Origin: Endozoicomonas arenosclerae
GTDB taxonomy: Bacteria > Pseudomonadota > Gammaproteobacteria > Pseudomonadales > Endozoicomonadaceae
Length of the DNA: 64,000 bases
Reading direction: 5' to 3'
Assembly (NCBI RefSeq): GCF_001562015.1
Contig: NZ_LASA01000060.1
Coordinates: 1 to 64,000 of the forward strand
The notes beneath the pieces were generated by a model, which was not told the DNA's origin, searched no databases, and saw only the letters and a list, made by a program, of their open reading frames with translations. The translations under genes and the position numbers were made by a program. Positions 32,989 to 42,648 of this stretch are shown one piece after another. How positions within the stretch are numbered: the stretch's first letter is position 1; each line of letters begins with the position of its first letter.

Positions 32989-35046
32989 ATGAGCAAACAT
33001 ACTTTTGATCCGACGGTGTATAACTCCAGTGACAACAAGCCGATTTCGGCAGTGCTGGAAAAAGAACTTTCCCGTCGGGGTGTTCTTAAGCGTGGGGGAG
33101 CGCTGGCTGCATTTACTGCACTGGCTAGTTTTGGTCTGACGGGTTGTAACGATGACAACTCTGATGATGTTACTCCCCCTCCTTCCTCAGGCCTTTCCCT
33201 CGGCTTTGACTCTATTCCCGGTTCCAAGACAGATGCTGTTTCTGTGCCTGCAGGTTATACCGCTCAGGTGCTGGCTCCATGGGGTACCCCTTTGAATAAT
33301 GATGCTGCAGATTGGAAAGACGATGGCAGCAATACTTCCGAAGATCAGCTGAATGCCACAGGCATGATGCACGACGGCATGCATTTCTTCCCTCTGAATG
33401 GCAGTACCACAGAAGGCCTGCTCTGCATGAACCATGAGTTCATCGACCAGAACAGACTGCATTCAAATGGGGCCACTGAAAACAATGGCAAACGCCCAGC
33501 GGAAGAAGTTCGCAAAGAAATCAACGCCCATGGCGTATCTGTTGTACACATCAGACTAACGGGTGGCGTTTGGGATGTTGTTAAGAACAGTGAGTACAAC
33601 AAGCGCTATACAGCAGGTACAGAAATGGATCTGACTGGTCCGGTGGCTGACAGTGATCTGCTGGTGACACAATACACTGCGGAAAAAGGTAATAAAGCAC
33701 TTGCCCGTGGTACCAATAACAACTGCGGTAATGGTCACACCCCTTGGGGCACTTATCTGACCTGTGAAGAGAACTGGCCTGGTTACTTTACCCGTACTGA
33801 TGACCCGTCAAACTGGACTGAAGAGCAGAGACGCTTGGGTATCAGCGACAGTGGGACTCGTTATAAGTGGGATACTGTTCTATCCGCTGCAGAAAAAGAA
33901 ACCGGTGAGTTTACCCGTTTTGATGTAACGCCAAGCTCTGGAGACGCAACTCATGACTTCCGTAACGAAGCCAACGGTCACGGCTATATCGTAGAAATTG
34001 ATCCCTACAACCCTCAGGCCAATGCCATCAAACGCACAGCTCTGGGCCGTTTCCGCCATGAAGACTGTTCATTTGGCAAACTGGTAGAAGGTCAGCCTGT
34101 TGTCTTCTATTCCGGTCATGACAGTAAGTTTGAGTACATCTACAAGTTTGTTTCCAAGGAGCTTTGGAATCCAGCAGATGCCAACTCGCAAGATCGTCTG
34201 GCTACCGGTGCCAAGTACATGAATAAAGGCACCTTATATGTAGCTCGCTTTGATGAAGAGGGTGTTGGAGCCTGGTTACCACTGACTACAGATGCCAAGA
34301 CTAAAGACGGCCGTATTCTGGGTAATATCCCAGGCTTCAAAACTCAGGCTGAAATTATTCTGAACACCCCCGGTGCTGCTGATCTGGTAGGTGCTACCCC
34401 TATGGATCGTCCTGAGTGGACAGCTGTTGACCCGAAAACAGGTTCAGTTTATGTGACCCTGACCAATAACGATCAGCGCAGTTCGAATGATGGTGACGAT
34501 TCTACCAATCCAAACAGCGCAAACCCGAGAGAGAATAATGTCTACGGTCATATTATTCGTTGGGATGAGGGAGCAAGCCCTGAAGAATTTAAGTGGGAGT
34601 TCTTCCTGTTTGGTTCTAATGCCTCTGCAAACTCTCTGGTAAATTTGTCCGGTTTGAATGAAACCAATGAGTTTGGTAGTCCAGATGGTCTGGCGTTCGA
34701 CGACCGAGGACTGTTGTGGATTCAGACTGACGGTGGCGCCAATGAAAATACCAATGATCAGATGTTGGCGATCATTCCCTCTGAGCTGAACAGTAACGAT
34801 AGCAAGCTGGCCGTTAATGCCGACAATCAGGATCAGCTGAAGCGATTCTTCGTAGGCCCAAATGCCTGTGAAGTAACCGGCATAGCATTTACTCCTGATA
34901 ACCAGAGCCTGTTCCTGAATGTGCAGCATCCTTCCAACTGGCCAGCAACTGGTGCTACCGATGCTACTGATGGCAGCGGTGCCAAAAGAGCGCGCTCTTC
35001 CACTGTAGTCATTATGAAAGACGGTGGTGGTGAGGTCGGCGTTTAA
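32989..35046 (+). CDS. PhoX-family (DUF839) phosphatase-like lipoprotein, copy 1
   Basis: The 685-residue protein belongs to the PhoX alkaline phosphatase family, whose members are Tat-exported calcium/iron phosphomonoesterases. A twin-arginine signal SRRGVLK (R29-R30) is followed by a hydrophobic stretch ending in the lipobox LTGC (C53), so it is probably a Tat-exported lipoprotein. Family blocks are visible: MNHEFIDQ, NNNCGNGHTPWGTYLTCEENWPGYF in part, RFRHEDCSFG, SGHDSKFEYIYKFVS, MDRPEWTAVDPKTG, and FDDRGLLWIQTD near the C-terminus. It is a tandem paralogue of the next gene. Actual phosphatase activity is not proven, as DUF839 proteins vary. Confidence 0.85.
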   Translation: MSKHTFDPTVYNSSDNKPISAVLEKELSRRGVLKRGGALAAFTALASFGLTGCNDDNSDDVTPPPSSGLSLGFDSIPGSKTDAVSVPAGYTAQVLAPWGTPLNNDAADWKDDGSNTSEDQLNATGMMHDGMHFFPLNGSTTEGLLCMNHEFIDQNRLHSNGATENNGKRPAEEVRKEINAHGVSVVHIRLTGGVWDVVKNSEYNKRYTAGTEMDLTGPVADSDLLVTQYTAEKGNKALARGTNNNCGNGHTPWGTYLTCEENWPGYFTRTDDPSNWTEEQRRLGISDSGTRYKWDTVLSAAEKETGEFTRFDVTPSSGDATHDFRNEANGHGYIVEIDPYNPQANAIKRTALGRFRHEDCSFGKLVEGQPVVFYSGHDSKFEYIYKFVSKELWNPADANSQDRLATGAKYMNKGTLYVARFDEEGVGAWLPLTTDAKTKDGRILGNIPGFKTQAEIILNTPGAADLVGATPMDRPEWTAVDPKTGSVYVTLTNNDQRSSNDGDDSTNPNSANPRENNVYGHIIRWDEGASPEEFKWEFFLFGSNASANSLVNLSGLNETNEFGSPDGLAFDDRGLLWIQTDGGANENTNDQMLAIIPSELNSNDSKLAVNADNQDQLKRFFVGPNACEVTGIAFTPDNQSLFLNVQHPSNWPATGATDATDGSGAKRARSSTVVIMKDGGGEVGV

Positions 35047-35067
35047 ATAGCCGCTATTGACTGAAAA

Positions 35068-35108
35068 CATGAAAAAGTCGGGGAGAAAAATACTCCTCGG
35101 CTTTCATG
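35068..35108 (+). terminator. Imperfect hairpin between the phoX paralogues
   Basis: CATGAAA and GGGGAG on the left pair with CTCCTC and TTTCATG on the right, with mismatches between. There is no T-run after it, so it is a weak terminator or attenuator at best. Confidence 0.4.
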
Positions 35109-35145
35109 TGTTCGGCAGAAGTTCAGAAAAGAATAAGACTTCAAT

Positions 35146-35163
35146 TTGTCATATTTGAGACAT
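35146..35163 (+). promoter_or_regulatory. PHO-box-like site upstream of the second phoX paralogue
   Basis: TTGTCAT-ATTT-GAGACAT matches the first part of the site at 32895 (CTGTCAC-ATTA-AAGACAT), sharing the TGTC-N8-GACA palindrome. ACTGT and GTCGTTTAAT follow in both upstream regions. The shared element suggests a common regulator for the two paralogues. Confidence 0.45.
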
Positions 35164-35241
35164 TTAATTGAAATTACTGTGTCGTTTAATGGTTGCAGCT
35201 TCCAATAAATAAAAAACCTGGCTGCAGGATATAAAACGACG

Positions 35242-37311
35242 ATGAGTAAGCATACTTTTGATCCTACCATTTATAACGAGAGTGGTAATAAACCGATTTC
35301 TGCTGTTCTGGAAAAAGAGCTGACCCGCAGAGGCGTACTTAAGCGTGGTGGCGCTCTGGCGGCTTTTACGGCACTGGCCAGCTTTGGATTGGCGGGATGT
35401 AATAGCGACGACGATTCTGAAACAACTGCACCTGCTGACCTTACTCTGGGCTTTCAGTCCATTGCCGGAGCAAAACTCGATGCGGTTGCTCTAGCTGCAG
35501 GCTATAAAGCCCAAGTCCTGGCTCCCTGGGGAACGCCCTTGAATGATTCTGCCAATGCATGGGCAGATGATGGCTCCAATACGTCTCAAGATCAGTTGAA
35601 TGCAGTGGGTATGCATCACGACGGTATGCACTTCTTCCCGTTAGGGGATGGTACCAGCGAAGGGATTCTGTGTATTAATCATGAATACATTGATCAGGAT
35701 GCTCTGCACCCAAATGGGGACACTGAAGAATCTCCAGGTGTTCGTCCTGCCGAAGAGGTTAGAAAGGAAATCAATGCTCACGGCGTATCAGTGGTACATA
35801 TCAAGCTGGAAAACGGTGTCTGGGATGTAGTGAAAAACAGTCAATACAACAGACGCATTACCTCTGCTACGGAAATGGATATTTCCGGTCCTATTGCCGA
35901 CAGTGATCAGGATCTTCTGGTGACACCGTATACGACTGAGAGAGGAATCAAGAACATTGCCCGTGGCACCAATAACAACTGCGGTAACGGTCATACTCCT
36001 TGGGGAACTTATCTGACCTGTGAAGAAAACTGGCCAGGTTATTTCACGCGTAGCGACTCTACGGATAACTGGCCTGCTGAACAGAAGCGCATGGGAATCA
36101 GTTCCAGAGGCACACGCTATGGCTGGGAGACGCCCGCCAATGGATCGGTCACTGGTGAGTTTTCTCGTTTCAATATTACTCCCACGGGAGCTGATGCTAC
36201 CCAGGACTATCGTAATGAGGCCAATGGCCACGGTTATATTGTAGAAATTGATCCCTTCAAGGCTGATACCAAAGCCATCAAGCGTACCGCTCTGGGTCGC
36301 TTCCGTCATGAAGACTGCTCATTCGGCAATGTTGAACAGGGCAAGCCTGTTGTTTTCTACTCAGGCCATGACGGTCGCTTTGAATATATCTACAAGTTTG
36401 TTTCTGAAGCTCTGTGGGACTCCGCAGATGCCAATCCTGCTGATCGTCTGGCAACCGGTGCCAAGTACATGGACAAGGGCACTCTATACGTCGCGCGCTT
36501 TGATGAGAGTGGCGTAGGAGTATGGTTGCCTCTGACACCAGACGCCACTACTAAAGACAATCAGCGTCTGGGGGATGTCAGTGGTTTTGAAACTCTGGCA
36601 AAGATTCTTTTGAATACTCCGGGAGCTGCGGACCTTTTGGGGGCGACGCCAATGGACCGTCCTGAGTGGACTGCCGTAGATCCAAAAACCGGTGCGGTAT
36701 ACGTCACACTGACGAATAATACCAAGCGTGATAATCAGGATTCCGACACCGACAACAATACCAATATTGCTAATCCCAGAGAAAATAATCAGTACGGCCA
36801 CATTATTCGCTGGACAGAAGGCTCTGAGGCCACGGCTTTCAACTGGGAGTTCTTCCTGTTTGGTTCTCCGGCTAACGGCAACGCAGACACCAACCGCTCT
36901 ACTCTGAATGCCAGTAATGAGCTGGCCAGTCCGGACGGACTGGTGTTTGATGATCGCGGTATTCTGTGGATTCAGACCGATAACGGCGCGTCTGAAGTGA
37001 CAGAAAATACCAATGATCAGATGCTGGCCATTATTCCTTCACAACTGGGTCAGCCATCAGATGGTAAGCCTGTAGTGAACAATGAGAATCAGGATCAGCT
37101 GAGACGTTTCTTTGTAGGCCCTAACGGTTGTGAAGTCACAGGTCTGGCCTTTAACAATGGTCACACCAGTTTCTTTGCCAATATCCAGCATCCTTCAAAC
37201 TGGCCTTATACCAACAATGCGGCAGAAGAGACACCGGCTGATTTCAACGTCAGACCACGTGCGGCTACTGTCGTTATTATGAAGGAAGAGGGTGGCGAAA
37301 TAGGTGTGTAA
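35242..37311 (+). CDS. PhoX-family (DUF839) phosphatase-like lipoprotein, copy 2
   Basis: The 689-residue paralogue is nearly collinear with copy 1. It has the same Tat signal (TRRGVLK, R29-R30) and lipobox LAGC (C53), and the same conserved blocks (TYLTCEENWPGYF, RFRHEDCSFGN, SGHDGRFEYIYKFVS, MDRPEWTAVDPKTG). The signal peptide region is almost identical, while surface loops such as residues 480-500 and 640-670 have diverged, consistent with an old tandem duplication. A strong terminator follows. Substrate specificity of the two copies may differ. Confidence 0.85.
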   Translation: MSKHTFDPTIYNESGNKPISAVLEKELTRRGVLKRGGALAAFTALASFGLAGCNSDDDSETTAPADLTLGFQSIAGAKLDAVALAAGYKAQVLAPWGTPLNDSANAWADDGSNTSQDQLNAVGMHHDGMHFFPLGDGTSEGILCINHEYIDQDALHPNGDTEESPGVRPAEEVRKEINAHGVSVVHIKLENGVWDVVKNSQYNRRITSATEMDISGPIADSDQDLLVTPYTTERGIKNIARGTNNNCGNGHTPWGTYLTCEENWPGYFTRSDSTDNWPAEQKRMGISSRGTRYGWETPANGSVTGEFSRFNITPTGADATQDYRNEANGHGYIVEIDPFKADTKAIKRTALGRFRHEDCSFGNVEQGKPVVFYSGHDGRFEYIYKFVSEALWDSADANPADRLATGAKYMDKGTLYVARFDESGVGVWLPLTPDATTKDNQRLGDVSGFETLAKILLNTPGAADLLGATPMDRPEWTAVDPKTGAVYVTLTNNTKRDNQDSDTDNNTNIANPRENNQYGHIIRWTEGSEATAFNWEFFLFGSPANGNADTNRSTLNASNELASPDGLVFDDRGILWIQTDNGASEVTENTNDQMLAIIPSQLGQPSDGKPVVNNENQDQLRRFFVGPNGCEVTGLAFNNGHTSFFANIQHPSNWPYTNNAAEETPADFNVRPRAATVVIMKEEGGEIGV

Positions 37312-37332
37312 TTAACCTGCTTTTATCACCAC

Positions 37333-37368
37333 AAAAAAACCGGAGAGCATTTTGCTGTCCGGTTTTTT
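37333..37368. terminator. Bidirectional terminator after the second phoX paralogue
   Basis: AAAAAAACCGGA (37333-37344) pairs with TCCGGTTTTTT after a 12-nt loop that can pair further (GAGCA/TGCTG). A-run and T-run on the two sides let it serve both convergent genes. Confidence 0.88.
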
Positions 37369-37386
37369 ATGATCATCAGAGTGTGT

Positions 37387-39828
37387 TTATTTTAGAGTGA
37401 CCTTTAGAGTCATACCTGTGCGGGCGCCGACTACGCTGATGTACTGGTAACCTGAACCGGGATTACTGACCGTAATGCTTTCAGTATTACCTGATCCGGT
37501 GGAGCTTTGGTCGTAGTTGCTGGCCGTTGCCCAGGTGCTGGCTTTGTAATAAACATTGCCATTGCCACTGCCGTGTCCGGCTTCAATCTCTATAGAGCTT
37601 GTGCCTTCAGGTACAAGAATCCAATAGTATTGAATATTGGTTGAGCTGCTGGAGTCCGGAACACACACGGCATCAGCACTGGTCATTCCATTGGCTGTTT
37701 GTGGTGCTTCTGTTGCACAGGCATTTTCTAAACCGCTGCCTGAACCGTCTGTAACAGTAACGGTTGCTGAGTCTGAAGAGGTGGCCCCGTCATTATCAGT
37801 CACGGTGAGTTCAGCGGTAAATGAACCTGCTGATGAGTAACTGTGAGTGGGGTTAGCCGCTGAGCTGCTGTTGCCATCGCCAAAGTTCCAGCTGTAAGAG
37901 GCAATGGAACCATCAGAGTCCGAAGACCCAGCACTGCTGAAGGCAATATTGCTACCGACATTGCCGGAGTAGGGGCCATTGGCATTCACTGCAGGTGGTT
38001 GATTGGTTGTACCTGCCACAATATTTACAGAGTAGTCTTCGACTTCGCCATCACCGATATTTCCACAGGAAGAAGACGGTGCTGAGTTGTACTTCATGGC
38101 AATACGCATGCGGGTGCCGCTAACACCTGCTGCAGAAGCAGGAATATTCAAGGTGGAGTTCACCGCTGCAGATCCGGAAACACCACTCAGAACTTGTTCT
38201 CCACCATCTTCAAAGTCCCCATCCTTATTCAGGTCGATCCATACTGACCAGTGTTCGGTATAGGAATTTCCGGAGAAACCAGGTGTGAGCGTGACTGAAT
38301 TGTTACCGGTATTCAGGCTTGCTGTCTGGCTGGTAAAGTCCGTGTATGTTGAATTATCAGAACTGTTATTTATCCCTCCGGTCGTAACGTTGGCTATCCA
38401 TTCATAGTTGCCACCACCTTGAGCAGGGCAATAAGCTACATCTTCAGTGGACACGGTGACGGAAGCCGTATCTGAAGCTGTTAGTCCGGAATTATCCGAT
38501 ACACTCAAACTGACAGTATAAGAACCCGTGGACGTATAAGTATGACTTGGATTGGCGGCTGTACTGGTATTGCCATCGCCAAAATTCCAGCTGTAGGAAG
38601 CAATATTGCCATCAGGATCGTTTGAGCCCGAGCTGCTGAATGCAATCGGATTGTTTACAGAACCTGTGTAAGGTCCATTGGCTTCAGCAACCGGTGGTTG
38701 GCCCGAAGAACCGGACCCCGTCCGTATATGGATGTAGCTGCTGTTGTTGGCTTCTGTCCACTCGGAGATGGTGTTGTCATTATCAATAATGACGCCCAGA
38801 TAGTAGTCGGTATTGGCTGACAGATTATCTGGAATCACAACGTTTCGAGTAACCGTATCAGGCGTATTGCGAGTTACAGTTACCGTATCAGTAGAGATTA
38901 AAGAGTCGGTATTGGTGATGGTGGCGTTGGTTGAAATGTAGTAACCCAGAGCAACGGTGTGGGAGTTGGTGCCATTATTTTCCAGGGTCATTTCATATTG
39001 GATAGCCTGACCCGGTTCCACTTCATAGCGTCGTTCACAGTTGGAATAACCGCAGTCTGCGACAGCAACGGTAGAATTGAGAACGGCTCCGGTGCTATCA
39101 AACAGCCGGGTTCTGCCGTGGGAACTGTATTCACCAGAAGCGCCGGTATGCCTCCAGGCGGCAACAGACAAATCTTCACGGGCGGTTTGACCATAAATAG
39201 CAATCAAACCATTAACGGCGTCTTCCCCCATATAAGAGCGTAAACCCGTCTCGCCGGTGGTGTGAACGTGGGTATAGTCAGAGCCCATGATATTGTAGAA
39301 ACGGTTTTCGTGGGCCAGGCCAATAGTATGACCAACTTCATGGAGTGCAGTGGTTTCGAAGGTTCTGCCGTCGCCGCCATAGTTCCAGAAGTTGGTTTTG
39401 TCATCCATGCCGTCTTTATACGTGACGGTATTGTGAAAAATAATATCCCCTTCAATGGTATTACCGCAGGGGTCGGTAATGTTGTAGCCGATGGCTGAGT
39501 TACCATTGTTACCCCACCAGACTTCACTCTCACCATTACCTACGCCTACGTTAAGGTCGTTATCCAACTGGACATTGATCAGTAAGTTAACGGGGGTATC
39601 GTTAAAACGATCCAGGGCGTTGGAGAATGAGGTGAACCACTTGGCGTATTGGCCATCAAACCCTGTTGGGTTGGCATTAAAGATAAAATTGTTACTGCCC
39701 CATTTTCTCGGCGTGTTGTTGCCACAGTCGGTCCAATATTTATAAGCAAGGGCTTGCCCGCTTGATGCGGTTAATAAGGTGACAGCTCCCAACCTTATAA
39801 GAAATTTATTCAGTTCCATGATGGTCAT
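37387..39828 (-). CDS. Secreted matrixin-like metalloprotease with CARDB, PKD and GEVED domains
   Basis: I start the protein at ATG 39828 (813 residues), so that it opens on a signal peptide (KFLIRLGAVTLLTASSGQALA). The catalytic domain carries the zinc motif HEVGHTIGLAHE and a Met-turn NIMGSDY, as in metzincins of matrixin type. A CARDB-like domain (about 260-380), a PKD domain (VSFNFGDGN type, here SYSWNFGDGN), a GEVED domain (CGNIGDGEVEDYSV), a second PKD and a C-terminal PPC-like domain follow. It would act outside the cell on proteins such as host matrix; the substrate is unknown. It lies 34 bp downstream of its partner gene. Confidence 0.85.
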   Translation of the reverse strand: MTIMELNKFLIRLGAVTLLTASSGQALAYKYWTDCGNNTPRKWGSNNFIFNANPTGFDGQYAKWFTSFSNALDRFNDTPVNLLINVQLDNDLNVGVGNGESEVWWGNNGNSAIGYNITDPCGNTIEGDIIFHNTVTYKDGMDDKTNFWNYGGDGRTFETTALHEVGHTIGLAHENRFYNIMGSDYTHVHTTGETGLRSYMGEDAVNGLIAIYGQTAREDLSVAAWRHTGASGEYSSHGRTRLFDSTGAVLNSTVAVADCGYSNCERRYEVEPGQAIQYEMTLENNGTNSHTVALGYYISTNATITNTDSLISTDTVTVTRNTPDTVTRNVVIPDNLSANTDYYLGVIIDNDNTISEWTEANNSSYIHIRTGSGSSGQPPVAEANGPYTGSVNNPIAFSSSGSNDPDGNIASYSWNFGDGNTSTAANPSHTYTSTGSYTVSLSVSDNSGLTASDTASVTVSTEDVAYCPAQGGGNYEWIANVTTGGINNSSDNSTYTDFTSQTASLNTGNNSVTLTPGFSGNSYTEHWSVWIDLNKDGDFEDGGEQVLSGVSGSAAVNSTLNIPASAAGVSGTRMRIAMKYNSAPSSSCGNIGDGEVEDYSVNIVAGTTNQPPAVNANGPYSGNVGSNIAFSSAGSSDSDGSIASYSWNFGDGNSSSAANPTHSYSSAGSFTAELTVTDNDGATSSDSATVTVTDGSGSGLENACATEAPQTANGMTSADAVCVPDSSSSTNIQYYWILVPEGTSSIEIEAGHGSGNGNVYYKASTWATASNYDQSSTGSGNTESITVSNPGSGYQYISVVGARTGMTLKVTLK

Positions 39829-39862
39829 CGCATTTAAAATGTTTGAGACAGGTTGGGAGAAG

Positions 39863-40684
39863 TTATTCTTTATCGCCGCTGTAACTTTCGGAGAGAACAG
39901 GGTTGCCACCGTTCTTCCTCAGCTGTTCCAGCTCCCATTGATCATGGGAGTTACCCTTGGCTTCAAAGGACTGTTGCTGGGTAATGCCTGGCTTTGGCAC
40001 TGCAGGCGCTTTCAGAGATTGAGTTAAAACGTTATAGGCTTTAAAAGGCGTGTTCTTATCAAGGTTTTGAACGGTTACACGAGTCTGTTTTCTCAGACTC
40101 TCTGTTGATTTATCCAGAGACTTCAAATGAGAAACAAATTGAGGGAGGTTGGATTTTTCAAGACTGGCTGCGTGCATGCCCATTAACTGGGCTGAGTGAG
40201 AAATATAATCAACACCTCCCTTGTCATCCACGACGATAGCCGATTGATTACCCGCTATGATTTTGCCGCTGTCCAGTAAAAAGCGACCATGTTCACATTC
40301 AACCAGATCGCAGCCGGTATCGCTGTTTTTCTGCACCAGCAATATAGCCTGTTCGCCAATAATGACATCGGGTGTATTGGTTGCACTGAGCCGGTTGCCG
40401 TTAGCAAATGTCCCACCTACATACTTTAAAGTTATGGTGGGTTCTGCATAATTACCGGCAATAACCTGGTCAACTTTATAAGTAATGAAGGTGTAGGGAA
40501 TACCTTCAACGGATAGTTCCTCATTCTTTTCCAGTAGCTCCCCTTTAAATACCAGATCTGCTCGTAGCATCAAATCCTGTAATGAGGTGTTACCGGCTCC
40601 ACCTGCAAATACCAGGCGGCTACTTATGAGCAGGCTGATAGCCAGGAAAAGGCTTATTCGTCTTAAATTATTATTTGATTTCAC
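39863..40684 (-). CDS. Secreted hypothetical protein paired with the protease
   Basis: The 273-residue protein has a Sec signal peptide (ISLFLAISLLISSRLVFAGG). A beta-rich domain follows: ADLVFKGELLEKNEE, TYKVDQVIAGNY and TITLKYVGGTF, with Cys pair C-D-L-V-E-C. The C-terminal tail is hydrophilic and probably unstructured. I recognise no named family, though such domains commonly sit beside secreted matrixin-like proteases. Same strand and short spacing suggest an operon, perhaps with a chaperone, inhibitor or co-secreted role, which is inference. Confidence 0.6.
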   Translation of the reverse strand: MKSNNNLRRISLFLAISLLISSRLVFAGGAGNTSLQDLMLRADLVFKGELLEKNEELSVEGIPYTFITYKVDQVIAGNYAEPTITLKYVGGTFANGNRLSATNTPDVIIGEQAILLVQKNSDTGCDLVECEHGRFLLDSGKIIAGNQSAIVVDDKGGVDYISHSAQLMGMHAASLEKSNLPQFVSHLKSLDKSTESLRKQTRVTVQNLDKNTPFKAYNVLTQSLKAPAVPKPGITQQQSFEAKGNSHDQWELEQLRKNGGNPVLSESYSGDKE

Positions 40685-41000
40685 ATTAACCTCTTTAAGC
40701 AGAGCGTTGATTAGTTGGTTTTGTCGTCTACTGCCGGGCTGGTTACTGCTTTATGAATGACTGAATTAATATTTATTGAATATTTTATACAGTTTTTGTT
40801 TTCGTGATCACTTTACAAACTCTATAAATTTATTTTTGTGTGTTAATTAACAGTTTTATAAAAAAGAAAGGGATTCTCTGACGGTTTCTTTAGGAAAAAT
40901 CAGCGAATATTAAATATGTGGAGGAGTGTTGTGGTTTTCTTTTTAGTTTTATAGAAAACAGCTTTGAATAAGTATTCGCGAATCTGGAATTTTTTGTTGG
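40685..41000. other. AT-rich intergenic region upstream of the protease operon
   Basis: About 316 bp without a supported gene. It is strongly AT-rich and would hold the promoter of the minus-strand protease operon. I recognise no operator or RNA in it. Confidence 0.5.
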
Positions 41001-41042
41001 AATAATAAACGGGTTCAGTTTGCTCTGAACCCGTTTATTATT
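41001..41042 (-). terminator. Hairpin terminator of the tat operon
   Basis: An 18-bp perfect stem runs from 41001-41018 to 41025-41042 around the loop TTTGCT. On the minus strand it directly follows tatC, and the 3' arm ends in a T-rich segment. Confidence 0.85.
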
Positions 41043-41044
41043 TC

Positions 41045-41791
41045 TCAGGCAGGCTTTTTCATGAAAGGAGTCAGTCGTGCAAACAGGATTCCCATTTCGA
41101 ACAGCAGCCACATGGGACCTGCCAGCAGGCTTTGGGAAATGACATCGGGAGGTGTTAGAAGCATACCGACCACAAAGCAGCCTACTACGATATAAGGTCG
41201 TTTCTGGGAAAGGGATTCAACGGTGCTGATACCAGACCAGATCAGCAATACTGTTGCGACAGGGATTTCGAAGGCCAGACCAAAGGCAAAGAACAGTTTC
41301 AGGATAAAGTTCAGGTAACTGCTGATGTCGGTCATCATGGTGACGCTTTCAGGTCCGGTGGTAGTGAAAAAACCAAAGATCAGCGGGAACACCACAAAAT
41401 AGGCAAAGGCGACACCGGCATAAAACAGTATGACGCTGGCAATCAGCAGAGGAATGGCCAGATACTTTTCATTCTTATACAACCCTGGAGAAATAAAGCC
41501 CCAGACCTGGTGGAGAATAAAAGGAATCGCCAGGAATAATGACAGTACCAGGCTCAGTTTGAAGGGGGCGAAGAAAGGGGAAGCCACATCAGTAGCAATC
41601 ATGCTGGTGCCTTCCGGCATGAGCATGCGCAGAGGTTCAGAAACCAGCTCATAAATATCACTGGAAAAGTAGAACAGTCCGGCAAAAAATAGCAGCATGA
41701 CCACCATGCTTTTGAGTATTCGTGTCCTTAACTCAAGCAAGTGCTGAATCAAAGGCTGTTCTGATTGAACCGTAGAGGTTTGAGTAGTCAT
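41045..41791 (-). CDS. tatC: Sec-independent protein translocase TatC
   Basis: The 248-residue TatC has six membrane helices and starts at ATG 41791 (MTTQTSTVQSEQPLIQHLLELRTRI in family style, where HLxELR is the hallmark). Later blocks are SPFFAPFKLSLVLSLFLAIPFILHQVWGFISPGLYKNEK in part and FGLAFEIPV. It forms the receptor for twin-arginine signals. Both PhoX paralogues upstream in the window carry such signals. It is the last gene of tatABC. Confidence 0.95.
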   Translation of the reverse strand: MTTQTSTVQSEQPLIQHLLELRTRILKSMVVMLLFFAGLFYFSSDIYELVSEPLRMLMPEGTSMIATDVASPFFAPFKLSLVLSLFLAIPFILHQVWGFISPGLYKNEKYLAIPLLIASVILFYAGVAFAYFVVFPLIFGFFTTTGPESVTMMTDISSYLNFILKLFFAFGLAFEIPVATVLLIWSGISTVESLSQKRPYIVVGCFVVGMLLTPPDVISQSLLAGPMWLLFEMGILFARLTPFMKKPA

Positions 41792-41825
41792 AAATGTCTC
41801 GACAAGACAAAAAGAAAGGCAGCTT

Positions 41826-42119
41826 TCAGGCTGCCTTTTTGTTGGTATCGGTTGGCGTGGAAGGTTTGTCAGCGGGTGCAGATACATCCTGCTTCAGGGA
41901 TTGAACCTGCTGGTTCAGCTCTTCCAGTTGCAGCTCCTGTTTGATCTCATCCACTTTCAGCTCTTTATTCACCGATTCTTTTATATTGTTGGCACTGCGG
42001 CGAAGGTAGCCTACCCATTGCATGGTGGTTCTGATGGCATGGGGCAGACGCTCGGGTCCCAATATAACCAGTGACAGCACGGATATGACCAGAAGCTCGG
42101 CAAAGCCTATATCAAACAC
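41826..42119 (-). CDS. tatB: Sec-independent protein translocase TatB
   Basis: The 97-residue TatB has an N-terminal membrane helix (MFDIGFAELLVISVLSLVILGPERLP), with the E-L and GPERLP motifs, followed by an amphipathic helix and a charged tail with KPSTPTDTNKKAA. It is shorter than the E. coli protein. It joins TatC in the substrate receptor. Confidence 0.94.
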   Translation of the reverse strand: MFDIGFAELLVISVLSLVILGPERLPHAIRTTMQWVGYLRRSANNIKESVNKELKVDEIKQELQLEELNQQVQSLKQDVSAPADKPSTPTDTNKKAA

Positions 42120-42130
42120 TTGGCTTTACC

Positions 42131-42349
42131 TCAGACTTTATTATGGGTTAATTCCCCGTTTTGCTGGGTGTCCTGACTGGCGGGTTGGTTTTCTGCCTTA
42201 TCAGAATCGTCGTTGATGCTCTTTTTGAAGCCCTTGATGGCTCCACCCAGGTCGCTGCCCAGACCTTTCAGTCGTTTGGTGCCAAACAGCATGACAACAA
42301 TCAACAGTACGATTAAGAGTTGCCAGATACTGATACCGCCAAGACCCAT
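42131..42349 (-). CDS. tatA: Sec-independent protein translocase TatA
   Basis: The 72-residue TatA has a short N-terminal membrane helix ([26 protein letters not shown]), including the FGTKRL hinge, and an amphipathic helix ([15 protein letters not shown]). It forms the translocation pore. First gene of the tatABC operon, 11 bp upstream of tatB. Confidence 0.95.
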   Translation of the reverse strand: MGLGGISIWQLLIVLLIVVMLFGTKRLKGLGSDLGGAIKGFKKSINDDSDKAENQPASQDTQQNGELTHNKV

Positions 42350-42648
42350 AGTGATGACTCCGTATAGAGAGTGATGATATTGCCTGCCACAAGCTTAAAG
42401 CAGTGGCTACATGGACTCATGATGCATAATCAGGGTCATGGTAATGTCAAAACATGACAGTTGTCTTACAAGTGGGTGTATGACTTTGCTCGGGTTGAAG
42501 CTGGTGGTTAATGATGTTCAGGGAAAGAGGTTACTGGTTCGGTACTATTGTACCCATCGGGCTTTTTCGCGACATGGGACAATTCCCTGTTCAGCCCATG
42601 CCCGACTTGCGTTATTCTGTAAGTTCCGACTTTGGTATTCATGACATC

